Below are positions 1 through 6,621 of a stretch of 64,000 nucleotides of DNA, one piece after another. Each line of letters starts with the position of its first letter. The first letter of the stretch is position 1. Below the pieces are notes generated by a model. It ran no database searches and was not told the origin of the DNA. It worked only from the letters and a program-made list of their open reading frames with translations. Origin of the DNA: Coprobacter tertius (GTDB lineage Bacteria > Bacteroidota > Bacteroidia > Bacteroidales > Coprobacteraceae). Position numbers and translations under genes: made by a program. The stretch is from assembly GCF_024330105.1 (NCBI RefSeq), contig NZ_JANDHW010000003.1:1-64000 (forward strand), read 5' to 3'.

Positions 1-495
1 CAAGTGAATCGAAACAAACTCAAAGAACCGGACAAGACAAAATACCAGATACACCAGGCGGTTTCAGCCGCACTGGTTAAGTCCAAAAACTGGGAAGAGT
101 TTATAAAGGCGGTTTACAAACAGGGAGTGAAAATGCAACCCAAGTTTAAAGGAAATACAAAAGAGATACAGGGAATCTCTTTCGAGAAAAACGGTTATTC
201 TTTTAAGGGTTCGGAGATAGACCGGAAATTCAGTTTCGCCAATCTCGATAAACTAATTAAAAGGAATGCGGAGAAAGCCGCGACCAAAACCGAACGAGTG
301 TCCCGAATCGGACAAGATGGAATAATATACGAATACCTGCAAAAGGAATATACTCCCCCATCCACAGAAAACATTTCTCTCGTATTTGCCGCCCTTATCA
401 CCGGGTCGTTTGAACCGTATTATAATAATATGCCGGATGATTCTTTAATCAGAAAGATGAAGATAAAAAAGAAAAAGAAAATAATGAGACTGTAA
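1..495 (+). CDS. C-terminal part of a relaxase/mobilization protein (left-truncated)
   Basis: The reading frame is open from the first base of the window, so the gene very likely starts upstream; the GTG at base 4 is only the first possible start inside the window. The visible 160 residues are basic and contain a GISFEKNGYSFKGSEIDRKF stretch around residues 57-76. That pattern is typical of the C-terminal part of Bacteroidetes MobA/MobB-type relaxases, which nick the transfer origin of conjugative or mobilizable elements. The catalytic N-terminal domain (Tyr and HUH motifs) is not in view. The protein ends in a lysine-rich tail. An integrase remnant on the same strand 2.6 kb downstream supports a mobile-element setting. 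Family assignment rests on remembered motif resemblance only. Confidence 0.6.
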   Translation, partial: QVNRNKLKEPDKTKYQIHQAVSAALVKSKNWEEFIKAVYKQGVKMQPKFKGNTKEIQGISFEKNGYSFKGSEIDRKFSFANLDKLIKRNAEKAATKTERVSRIGQDGIIYEYLQKEYTPPSTENISLVFAALITGSFEPYYNNMPDDSLIRKMKIKKKKKIMRL

Positions 496-505
496 ATATT
501 TAAAA

Positions 506-513
506 TATCTTTG
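506..513 (+). promoter_or_regulatory. Candidate -7 element for the GHKL ATPase gene
   Basis: TATCTTTG matches the Bacteroidetes -7 consensus TAnnTTTG and lies about 60 bases before the ATG at 574. No clear TTTG box sits 19-21 bases upstream, so this is a partial match. Confidence 0.4.
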
Positions 514-573
514 TAATAAAATTTAAAGACACATTAGATTGTTTTTTAAATGTCATTTAAAGCATGATAAAGT

Positions 574-2406
574 ATGAAAGTTAAATTAAGTAAAGCTGTA
601 AAAATGTTCTTCGGAAATTCATCATTAGAAATGGTGTACTTCGAGGCGATTGCGAATGCTTTAGATGCAGAAGCCAATAAAATTTCAATTAAAATTTTTA
701 CACAGGCATATAATCAACCTGAAACTTTAAAGGTCGAAATAGAAGATAACGGTATCGGATTCACAGATGAAAGATTTAGTAAATTTTGTAATCTATTTGA
801 TGTAGAAGAATCTTCACACAAAGGTCTTGGAAGATTGGTATATCTTTGTTATTTTGGGAAAATTTCAGTTCAAAGTTATTTTAACAATGGTTTTTGTAGA
901 AATTTTGAATTTTCTAATGATTTTGATGAAAAATCAACCGTTATAAAAAGTCAATCAACTACAAATGGTACAAAATTTTCCATGTCAAATTACGTATTAT
1001 CCAGACTTGGACAATATAATTATATTCAGCCCAAATATCTAAAAAACAGAATATTAGAAGAGTTTTACCCTAGATTATACCAATTAAAACAAGAAAATAA
1101 AGAAATAACTATTACTATAAATTTAGAAATAGAAAATCAACTTATAACTGAAACCTTATCTACAAATGATATACCAAATCTTGAAAAAATAGAATTAGAT
1201 TATTCTGTCTCAGCTTTTGATAAAATATATCTATATTATTCTATCGAGGCATCCAATGAACCCTCTATTATAACAGCTATATCTGTAGATAACCGAAGTC
1301 AAAAGATTGAGATTATTGCAAAAGAAAATATTCCGTTAGGATATAAAATGATATTTCTTCTTTATTCTGATTGGTTTATTGGAAAAGTAGATCATGCACG
1401 TCAAAATCTTGATATTTCAGAATCTGATATGCAACAAATAAAATATAGTTTTAGAAATAAAGTATCCCAATTAATATCTGAGAAAATACCTAAAATTGCA
1501 GAAAGTAATAAAAAGGTTAAAATATCATTAATTAGTCGATACCCCCATCTTAATGGATATTTTGAAGAAAACTGTATTGGATTTAGTTCTCGTGTGGAAC
1601 TATTGAAAAGAGCACAGGATAAGTTCTTTAAAGCTCAAAGAGATATTTTAGATGCTAATTCTCTAACTGAAGAGCAATATAGTAAAGCTTTAGAATTATC
1701 ATCAAGAACGTTAACAGAATATATACTATTTAGACAACTATCTATTGAAAAATTAAAAAAAATAAACAATAAAAATTTGGAATCAGATATACATAGTCTT
1801 ATCATTCCTATGAAACAAGAATTTACTAAAGATGATTTTTCAAAAGATTTATATAGGAATAATGCGTGGATATTAGATGACAAATATATGACCTATAGCT
1901 CTATTTTAAGTGATAAAGAAATGACTGATGTCGTTAGAGTAATAACAGAAGGAGAAATAATTGAAAAGGATAATGATAGGCCTGACATTGCCATCGTTTT
2001 TTCAAATGATCCAAATAAAAATAAAGTTGTTGATGTTGTAATTGTAGAATTAAAGAAAAAAGGATTGACTCATAATGACAATATGAAAGTAATTACCCAA
2101 TTGGAAACAAGAGCCAGAAGATTGATGAAGTATTATAAAAATAAAATTCAAAGAATATGGTTCTATGGCATAATTGAGTTTAACGATGAAATAGAATTGG
2201 CATTATTGGGAGAATATACAGAACTTTATTCTACGGGAAAAATGTTCTATAAAGAAACATCTGTTGCAATACAGAAAGACCCAAAGATAACACTTCCTGT
2301 AGGAATCTTCATTATGGATTTAAACTCATTAATAAACGATGCAGATGCAAGAAATTCAACATTTTTGAATATTATAAAAAATAGGATTCTTCAATCTCAA
2401 TCATAA
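574..2406 (+). CDS. GHKL-type ATPase with a PD-(D/E)xK-like C-terminus; candidate defence protein
   Basis: This is a 610-residue protein without signal peptide or membrane segments. The N-terminus is a GHKL (Hsp90/MutL/histidine-kinase-like) ATP-binding domain. The N-box has E24, N28 and D31 (EAIANALDA), the G1 box is DNGIG at 58-62, and a glycine-rich lid is KGLGRL at 83-88. The middle (about 150-440) is unassigned and rich in Lys, Asn and Ile. Near the C-terminus, PDIAIVF (D471) is followed after about 20 residues by VIVELKKKG (E492 and K494), the spacing and strand pattern of a PD-(D/E)xK nuclease core. Such ATPase-nuclease pairings occur in anti-phage proteins, so defence is an inference, not shown. 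The gene is strikingly AT-rich (bases 1141-1200 contain 14 G/C of 60) compared with core genes here (about 40%). It stands alone between relaxase and integrase remnants, which suggests cargo of a mobile element. I do not recognise a named family. Confidence 0.75.
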   Translation: MKVKLSKAVKMFFGNSSLEMVYFEAIANALDAEANKISIKIFTQAYNQPETLKVEIEDNGIGFTDERFSKFCNLFDVEESSHKGLGRLVYLCYFGKISVQSYFNNGFCRNFEFSNDFDEKSTVIKSQSTTNGTKFSMSNYVLSRLGQYNYIQPKYLKNRILEEFYPRLYQLKQENKEITITINLEIENQLITETLSTNDIPNLEKIELDYSVSAFDKIYLYYSIEASNEPSIITAISVDNRSQKIEIIAKENIPLGYKMIFLLYSDWFIGKVDHARQNLDISESDMQQIKYSFRNKVSQLISEKIPKIAESNKKVKISLISRYPHLNGYFEENCIGFSSRVELLKRAQDKFFKAQRDILDANSLTEEQYSKALELSSRTLTEYILFRQLSIEKLKKINNKNLESDIHSLIIPMKQEFTKDDFSKDLYRNNAWILDDKYMTYSSILSDKEMTDVVRVITEGEIIEKDNDRPDIAIVFSNDPNKNKVVDVVIVELKKKGLTHNDNMKVITQLETRARRLMKYYKNKIQRIWFYGIIEFNDEIELALLGEYTELYSTGKMFYKETSVAIQKDPKITLPVGIFIMDLNSLINDADARNSTFLNIIKNRILQSQS

Positions 2407-2670
2407 AAATACGGTTCAAATTAAGAAAATATCGACAGCCATAATATTTATACAATATTAATCTTATGCCCATTAATTCTTTGATATATCTCAAATAAAT
2501 CTTACTATTTTAAGTGATAGTCAGTTAGTTAAATCAAAATATTGCAAGGCAAGCAAATATAGATTTTGCTTATTCGTGGAGTTAGATAAAACTTATTTGT
2601 AAAGCATTGATATACTATTGCTTATATATCTTTTTTTAATATTGACTGCATAAAAAAGATTCCATTTTAT
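2407..2670. other. AT-rich intergenic stretch with no recognisable gene
   Basis: Both strands lack a convincing reading frame. The sequence is very AT-rich like the preceding gene, and no clear terminator hairpin is visible directly after the stop at 2406. Confidence 0.5.
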
Positions 2671-2701
2671 TTTGTGGTATATATAAAAACAACTATCTTT
2701 G
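2671..2701 (+). promoter_or_regulatory. Canonical Bacteroidetes promoter
   Basis: TTTG at 2671-2674 and TATCTTTG at 2694-2701 are separated by exactly 19 bases, the classical sigma-ABfr spacing. Transcription would start near 2708. No long gene follows before the hairpin at 2859-2890, so it may drive a short RNA or a 25-codon frame (2716-2793). Confidence 0.6.
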
Positions 2702-2715
2702 TATCAGTATTCTAC

Positions 2716-2793
2716 ATGATGAAAACTACTGCAAAAGGGTTCAAAAAAATTAGTGGGATAAATCATGGGATATGCTTGAAGCAAAAAATATAA
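2716..2793 (+). CDS. Possible 25-codon small ORF, or part of a small RNA
   Basis: The frame begins with two consecutive ATG codons, about 8 bases after the expected transcription start of the promoter at 2671-2701. It encodes a basic, lysine-rich 25-residue peptide ending before a TAA. The space before the ATG is very short and no homology is recognised. The whole unit from promoter to the hairpin at 2859-2890 is roughly 185 bases. That would suit a regulatory RNA, an antitoxin-like peptide or an excision-related leader equally well. Coding status is uncertain. Confidence 0.25.
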   Translation: MMKTTAKGFKKISGINHGICLKQKI

Positions 2794-2858
2794 AGTTTTA
2801 AATATCAGCGTGGTAACTCCTATTGGAGAATCCCAGGCGGATCACAAGTAAATTATCT

Positions 2859-2890
2859 AAAGCGCTTAAAATCAAGGTTTTAAGCGCTTT
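2859..2890 (+). terminator. Perfect 13-bp hairpin followed by a T-rich run
   Basis: The arm AAAGCGCTTAAAA (2859-2871) and its exact complement (2878-2890) enclose a 6-base loop. TCTTTTG follows. It could terminate the short transcript from 2671-2701. Because it borders the repeat-rich region before the integrase tail, it might instead be part of an attachment region. Confidence 0.5.
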
Positions 2891-2907
2891 TCTTTTGTTC
2901 CTATTTT

Positions 2908-2992
2908 GCCATAAGAAGCCATAAAAAGACATGTTTAAGCCATATTCGGGTACACGTTAGGTACACAAAAGGGCAATTTGAGAAGGTGTACC
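2908..2992. repeat. Phased short repeats, candidate recombinase arm sites
   Basis: GCCATA occurs at 2908, 2918 and 2939, spaced 10 and 21 bases, close to one and two helical turns. GGTACAC occurs at 2949 and 2960, and its reverse complement at 2986. Clusters of phased short repeats next to an integrase gene are characteristic of integrase or excisionase arm-type binding sites. The functional assignment is inference; the repeats themselves are plain. Confidence 0.45.
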
Positions 2993-3092
2993 TGAATGAC
3001 GCTTATAACTCTGTCAAACAGCCATTTGCGGACATCGTTAACTGATGTTCGTATTTCGTGTCCGATTTTTTTTGTGACGTTTTGGTTTCGAA

Positions 3093-3335
3093 ATGGCTTT
3101 AGTCGTTTTTTTTCTGTTTATTGGTGCTACAAGTCTCCTCTTGGCTAGGCATACTTTCGCCACAACGGTAACGCTTGAACATGGTGTTCCGATTGAAACG
3201 GTGTCTAAGCTTTTGGGGCATACGGATATAAAAACGACTCAGATTTATGCGAGGATTACCAAACGGAAGATAGAGTCGGATATGAACCGGCTGAAAAAGA
3301 AATTGTCCGATTATTCTGAAAAGTGTGTGGTATAG
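3093..3335 (+). pseudogene. Tyrosine recombinase (integrase) C-terminal remnant
   Basis: The recognisable part starts near residue 16. ARHTFATT is followed by a [20 protein letters not shown] block and an IYARI motif. These are the second catalytic His-Arg region, the conserved LGH box and the nucleophile tyrosine of phage-type integrases. A complete Bacteroidales integrase is about 400 residues; here only about 65 C-terminal residues remain. They are preceded by 15 unrelated hydrophobic residues, apparently translated from former upstream DNA, which suggests an internal deletion that removed the core-binding domain and the first catalytic arginine. The fragment cannot be an active recombinase. 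It marks the end of a degraded integrative element. Confidence 0.8.
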
Positions 3336-3799
3336 TTTTTGGGGTATATGCTTTAAAGGACAAGAAACGGAAGGGTATCAACTTCGTTTGTATTTTGTTT
3401 TATTTTCTCTTTTATTGTGTGTTTTTCTATATCGATTAATAAATTGTATAGAAACTTGGTTTTACAGTATTTAGACGTAATAATCACTTTCATTACTTAT
3501 AGAAACGAACGAGAAAAGGCGTGTCTCTTGAATATTTAAACAAGTAGGATAAAAAAAGATTTTTGGTTATTGGGCTTCTTTTCGTAGAAATCTTAATATC
3601 GATAACGGCATTTTTTTTTGATTTGTATTTTGATTTACCGAAATGATTTGATCGATAAGTTTTATTTTTTTCCTCATATTATATCTCCATGATATAAATT
3701 TTATTTTTAGCCATAAATAGGGAAAGTGCTTTGTATAAACATCTTTTGAATTTTTATGAAAAATATAGCTATAACATATTTATGTATAAGCAATACAAA
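3336..3799. other. AT-rich intergenic region, no gene seen
   Basis: Between the integrase tail and the beta-lactamase gene I see no coding frame, no RNA gene and no long repeat on either strand. Long T runs occur (for example near 3611-3620). The stretch probably represents junction DNA of the eroded element. Confidence 0.45.
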
Positions 3800-3828
3800 A
3801 CCAGAACTTCATTATGTTTAGTTCCGGT
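3800..3828 (-). terminator. Terminator of the beta-lactamase gene
   Basis: Arms ACCAGAACT (3800-3808) and AGTTCCGGT (3820-3828) pair with one mismatch. On the minus strand the hairpin is followed by TTTTG. It begins right at the stop codon of the beta-lactamase. Confidence 0.45.
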
Positions 3829-4715
3829 CACTTTTCTGCAATGTAATCGTAAACGATTTTTGAGATAGTCGCTATTATATCAGCATTTGTTTTATCGTCT
3901 TCTTTCGAATCACGTACAAAAACAGTAATGCAATACTGTTTCCCGTCGGGTAACTGCACAAAAGCCAAATCATTATCTCCCGCTTTTATACCTTTAGCGC
4001 TTCGGTCGGAACTTCCGGTTTTGTGTCCAATAATCACTTCATTTGGAAGTCCGGCTTTTATTTTATCGTTCCCGGTGGTCGTCTCTATCATGATCTTTTT
4101 CAGATAATCCCTATATTCGTTTCTGAACAACTCTTCTTTTAAAAATTTACCTAACAAAAGAACTGCAGAAGATGGTGTAGCCGTATTACTGTATTGCTTT
4201 TCGAACGCTTCATGCATCATCGCTTCCGTTGCAATAACAGACATACCCGAAATACCTAATTGCTTAATATAATTATCAACCACTTTTGTTCCACCGATAT
4301 ACCTGAATAGTATATCACACGTATTATTATCACTTAATGATACGGTGTAAAAAAGTAACTTTCGTATTGATATTTTAATATTTCCCAGTGGATATCGGTC
4401 CCTTAAAGGGCTGTATGTGTCGGGTAACAAATCTGATTTACGAATGAATATTTCCGTATCGAGAGAAAGATTATTTTTTTGAAGATAATCGAGAACAGCA
4501 AGAGCTAATGGAAATTTACAAACACTCATCATCGGATAATTGCCTTTATTTAATTCAAAAAGCCGGTTATTTTCATATAATACAGCAACTCCTACGGTTG
4601 CCTTTTTCCCTTCAAGAACAGAATTTATACGTACTTTTAATTCTTTTTCTTTTTTTGAGAAAGCCGTAGTAACAGTAAAAAAAGCAGTTAAAATTCCAAT
4701 AATAAAATATTTCAT
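3828..4715 (-). CDS. Class A (subclass A2, CblA/CepA-like) beta-lactamase
   Basis: The 295-residue protein has an N-terminal signal sequence (about residues 1-20) and acts in the periplasm, hydrolysing beta-lactams through an acyl-serine intermediate. All class A motifs are intact: S64-V-C-K67 (Ambler 70-73), S128-D-N130 (Ambler 130-132), E164-A-M-M-H (Ambler 166-170, with the histidine at 170 typical of the A2 branch) and K232-T-G (Ambler 234-236). The length fits chromosomal CblA or CepA of Bacteroides; CfxA is a more distant alternative. A TATTTTTG -7 element lies at 4741-4748 on the minus strand, giving a leader of about 20 bases. No regulator is adjacent, so expression is probably constitutive. 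The gene sits between an integrase remnant and decayed genes, consistent with acquisition, although A2 enzymes can also be resident. The spectrum (cephalosporinase versus broader) cannot be told from motifs alone. Confidence 0.93.
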   Translation of the reverse strand: MKYFIIGILTAFFTVTTAFSKKEKELKVRINSVLEGKKATVGVAVLYENNRLFELNKGNYPMMSVCKFPLALAVLDYLQKNNLSLDTEIFIRKSDLLPDTYSPLRDRYPLGNIKISIRKLLFYTVSLSDNNTCDILFRYIGGTKVVDNYIKQLGISGMSVIATEAMMHEAFEKQYSNTATPSSAVLLLGKFLKEELFRNEYRDYLKKIMIETTTGNDKIKAGLPNEVIIGHKTGSSDRSAKGIKAGDNDLAFVQLPDGKQYCITVFVRDSKEDDKTNADIIATISKIVYDYIAEK

Positions 4716-4826
4716 AATTATCCGGCATTTTATTGGGGAACAAAAATATGAAAAATTTAATTTTTTCCTTATCAGGATTAAACTATATACATTTTAGTCT
4801 GCTTAATGAGTTCTTAAAAACAAAAA

Positions 4827-4861
4827 TCATCCCCATATAGAGACTGATCTAACGGGGATGA
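4827..4861 (-). terminator. Minus-strand terminator downstream of the nitroreductase remnant
   Basis: Arms TCATCCCC (4827-4834) and GGGGATGA (4854-4861) pair perfectly. On the minus strand the hairpin is followed by a T-rich run (complement of 4815-4826). It would have terminated the now-broken nitroreductase gene. Confidence 0.5.
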
Positions 4862-4864
4862 AAT

Positions 4865-4901
4865 CGTAAAAATGAATTTGTTCAACAAATTCATTTTTAC
4901 G
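4865..4901. repeat. 37-bp near-perfect palindrome
   Basis: The 18-base arm at 4865-4882 is exactly complementary to 4884-4901, with a single base between them. It lies directly beside the hairpin at 4827-4861. It has no T run suited to termination on the plus strand and is not obviously part of a gene. Confidence 0.8.
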
Positions 4902-4964
4902 GATATACTGATATTGAACTTGATATTTGCAGTTTACATAATAAAACAAGATCTTGTTTTATTA

Positions 4965-5216
4965 CTAAATATTTTCATGAATCCTGTCTTTGACATTAAT
5001 TTCTTCTTGTTTGCTGATGTGTGCATTTTCAGCAGGATGACCAATTGCTGTAAAACACGGGAACTTATAACCGGCAGGTGTTCCGACAAGAAATTTCACA
5101 TGTTCTGCCTCTTGTTCAATCGGGATATGTAGGGCGTAGGAAAGACTTTCTGCTGTTGTGGTAAGCAGTATATTTTCTATAGCTGCCCATGCTTGAAGCG
5201 AAATAGTTGAGAGAAC
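4965..5216 (-). pseudogene. Nitroreductase family remnant (C-terminal half)
   Basis: Read on the minus strand, the frame is open from 5216 to the TAG at 4965-4967. It gives LQAWAAIENILLTTTAES near the start and a VGTPAGYKFPCFTAIGHP block later. These match the FMN-binding core and the C-terminal G-x-P-x-G-Y...A-I-G-Y/H-P region of NAD(P)H nitroreductases. An in-frame TAA lies just upstream (5217-5219), and the N-terminal half with its FMN phosphate-binding arginines is missing. About 83 of roughly 170-190 residues remain. It lies beside a decayed AraC regulator on the opposite strand, a frequent arrangement for nitroreductase and regulator in Bacteroidales. The overlapping plus-strand frame at 4872-5132 is an artefact of this remnant. 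Confidence 0.65.
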
Positions 5217-5340
5217 TTAAACAAGTCGGTTTAAGAGGAGGATATCCATTATGAGAAAAAATGGCAATATCAGATATTCTGATTGTGTGAGCATCTTTTG
5301 CTGTTTGGGTATTGCATCCACAAACATAGCATATTCTTAA

Positions 5341-5615
5341 GAAGATATTGCGTCAGATATAGGTATGAACTGTTCTGCATTTTGCACTTACTTTAAAAGA
5401 TGCAAAAGAATGACTTTCTCTCAATTTGTGACTCAATACCGTTTGAATACAGCTTGTGAACTTCTAAAATATTCGCAAAAGCATATTTCTGAAATTAAAT
5501 TTGCTGTAGAGTTTAATGATATACTGGATTTCAGCAGAGTTTTAGAGCACAGAAAAGAATGTCTCTTAAAGAATACAGAAACCTAAAATCATGCTTCGGA
5601 GAGCATCTGAAATAG
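5341..5615 (+). pseudogene. AraC-family regulator remnant (DNA-binding domain, broken)
   Basis: From an in-frame stop at 5338-5340 the frame reads EDIASDIGMNCSAFCTYFKR, then YRLNTACELLKYSQKHISEI. This is the first and second helix-turn-helix region of AraC/XylS proteins. Around 5551-5568 the reading moves by one base: the continuing frame reads SLKEYRNLKSC and ends with TAG at 5613-5615, where AraC proteins usually read P-x-x-Y-R. So the copy has lost its N-terminal sensing part, carries an in-frame stop upstream and a frameshift near the end. It probably controlled the divergent nitroreductase that is also broken here. Confidence 0.7.
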
Positions 5616-5713
5616 GATAGGTGATAAAGGTGTTTCGATCATGGCTTTTACTTATATTCTTCTTTCAATTATTTCAATTCTGTTTAATAGCAAAAATACC
5701 AACAGTGTTAAAA

Positions 5714-5752
5714 AAAGCCGATCTTTTATAGTATTTGTAAAAGATCGGCTTT
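5714..5752 (-). terminator. Terminator of tRNA-Gly
   Basis: A 15-bp perfect stem (5714-5728 with 5738-5752) and a 9-base loop lie directly after the tRNA 3' end on the minus strand. They are followed by a T run (complement of 5708-5713). Confidence 0.75.
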
Positions 5753-5754
5753 AG

Positions 5755-5827
5755 AGCGGTAAGCGAGACTCGAACTCGTGACCCTCAGCTTGGGAAGCTG
5801 ATGCTCTACCAACTGAGCTACTACCGC
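5755..5827 (-). tRNA. tRNA-Gly (anticodon CCC)
   Basis: The minus strand folds into a 73-base cloverleaf. The acceptor GCGGTAG pairs with TTACCGC (one G-T pair), the D arm is GCTCAGTTGGTAGAGC, and the anticodon stem TCAGC/GCTGA has loop TTCCCAA, giving anticodon CCC. The T loop is TTCGAGT. CCA is not encoded. The first T-stem pair (49-65) appears as A-C, a weak point in the fold. The identity is consistent with glycine tRNAs carrying the same anticodon loop. Confidence 0.9.
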
Positions 5828-5959
5828 ATCTATATTGTAGATGCAAAGGTAGTAAAAATTCTTGTTTTTGCAATATTTTAGTTCTAAAAATTGAATGAAT
5901 GGTTGCTTGTCTGTATATATAAAAAGTAAATGAGATACGGTGTATATGCGAGAAAGATT

Positions 5960-5967
5960 TATCTTTG
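5960..5967 (+). promoter_or_regulatory. -7 element for the fetAB-like operon
   Basis: TATCTTTG matches TAnnTTTG and places transcription start near 5974, about 20 bases before the ATG at 5993. It rules out the more upstream ATG at 5930 as translation start. Confidence 0.5.
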
Positions 5968-5992
5968 CGGCCGAATCAGTAGTAGTATCGAA

Positions 5993-6616
5993 ATGATAGA
6001 ATTCAGAGATGTTACATTCATATATGACGGAAAGCCGTTGATAGAACATTTTACCGAGACTATAGAAACTGGGGAAAAAGTTGTATTATATGGGTCTTCG
6101 GGGACGGGTAAAAGCACATTATTGGGGGCCATTGCCGGGTTTGTAAGGCCCGACAATGGAGAGATAGCGATAGACGGTAAAATAATGAACGGGGAGAGTA
6201 TTCAATTGTTTCGGCAACAAATTGCTTGGGTACCGCAAGAGTTCACATTGCCTTATAATACAGTACGTGAAATGATAGATGCACCGTTTCTTTTTAGAAT
6301 AAATCGCCAGAAAAGACCTTCTCGGCATAAAATTTTAAAAGAGTTTGAAAAACTTGGTCTTGAAGAAATTTTGTACGAAAAAAAAGCAAGTGAAGTCTCT
6401 GGCGGGCAACGACAGCGTATTATGATTGTTATTGCCCGTTTACTCGGTAAGGAATATACTTTAGTTGATGAACCTACCTCGGCTCTCGATGAAAATTCTA
6501 TCGGTTCGTTAATCAATTATATACAAAATTTCGGATCTTCGGAAACGGTAGTTATGGTATCGCATGATAATCGTTTTATTTCTGCTTTCGACCGTAAAAT
6601 AAAAATAGGGGTGTAA
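5993..6616 (+). CDS. ABC transporter ATP-binding protein (FetA/YbbL-like)
   Basis: This 207-residue soluble ATPase probably pairs with the FetB-type permease encoded 5 bases downstream. It has Walker A GSSGTGKS at 34-41, a signature VSGGQRQR near 135-142, Walker B LVDEP near 156-160 and a switch histidine in VSHD. The start at 5993 is chosen because it is followed directly by the conserved beta-strand IEFRDVTF and because the -7 element at 5960-5967 lies inside the longer frame that starts at 5930. FetAB in E. coli exports iron and counters oxidative stress; this role is transferred by family and gene order. Some such pairs export other metals. Confidence 0.8.
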   Translation: MIEFRDVTFIYDGKPLIEHFTETIETGEKVVLYGSSGTGKSTLLGAIAGFVRPDNGEIAIDGKIMNGESIQLFRQQIAWVPQEFTLPYNTVREMIDAPFLFRINRQKRPSRHKILKEFEKLGLEEILYEKKASEVSGGQRQRIMIVIARLLGKEYTLVDEPTSALDENSIGSLINYIQNFGSSETVVMVSHDNRFISAFDRKIKIGV

Positions 6617-6621
6617 ATGAA

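Noticed and set aside
2794-2858. tRNA-like or tmRNA-like end (a GGAGAATCCC stretch) before the hairpin
   Set aside because: No cloverleaf or acceptor pairing could be formed; only the downstream hairpin is well supported.
4872-5132. Plus-strand frame of 86 residues
   Set aside because: It lies opposite the nitroreductase remnant, whose minus-strand frame gives recognisable protein sequence.
5726-6049. Minus-strand frame of 107 residues
   Set aside because: It covers tRNA-Gly; VAQLVEHQLPKLRVTSSSLA is the typical translation of a tRNA gene.
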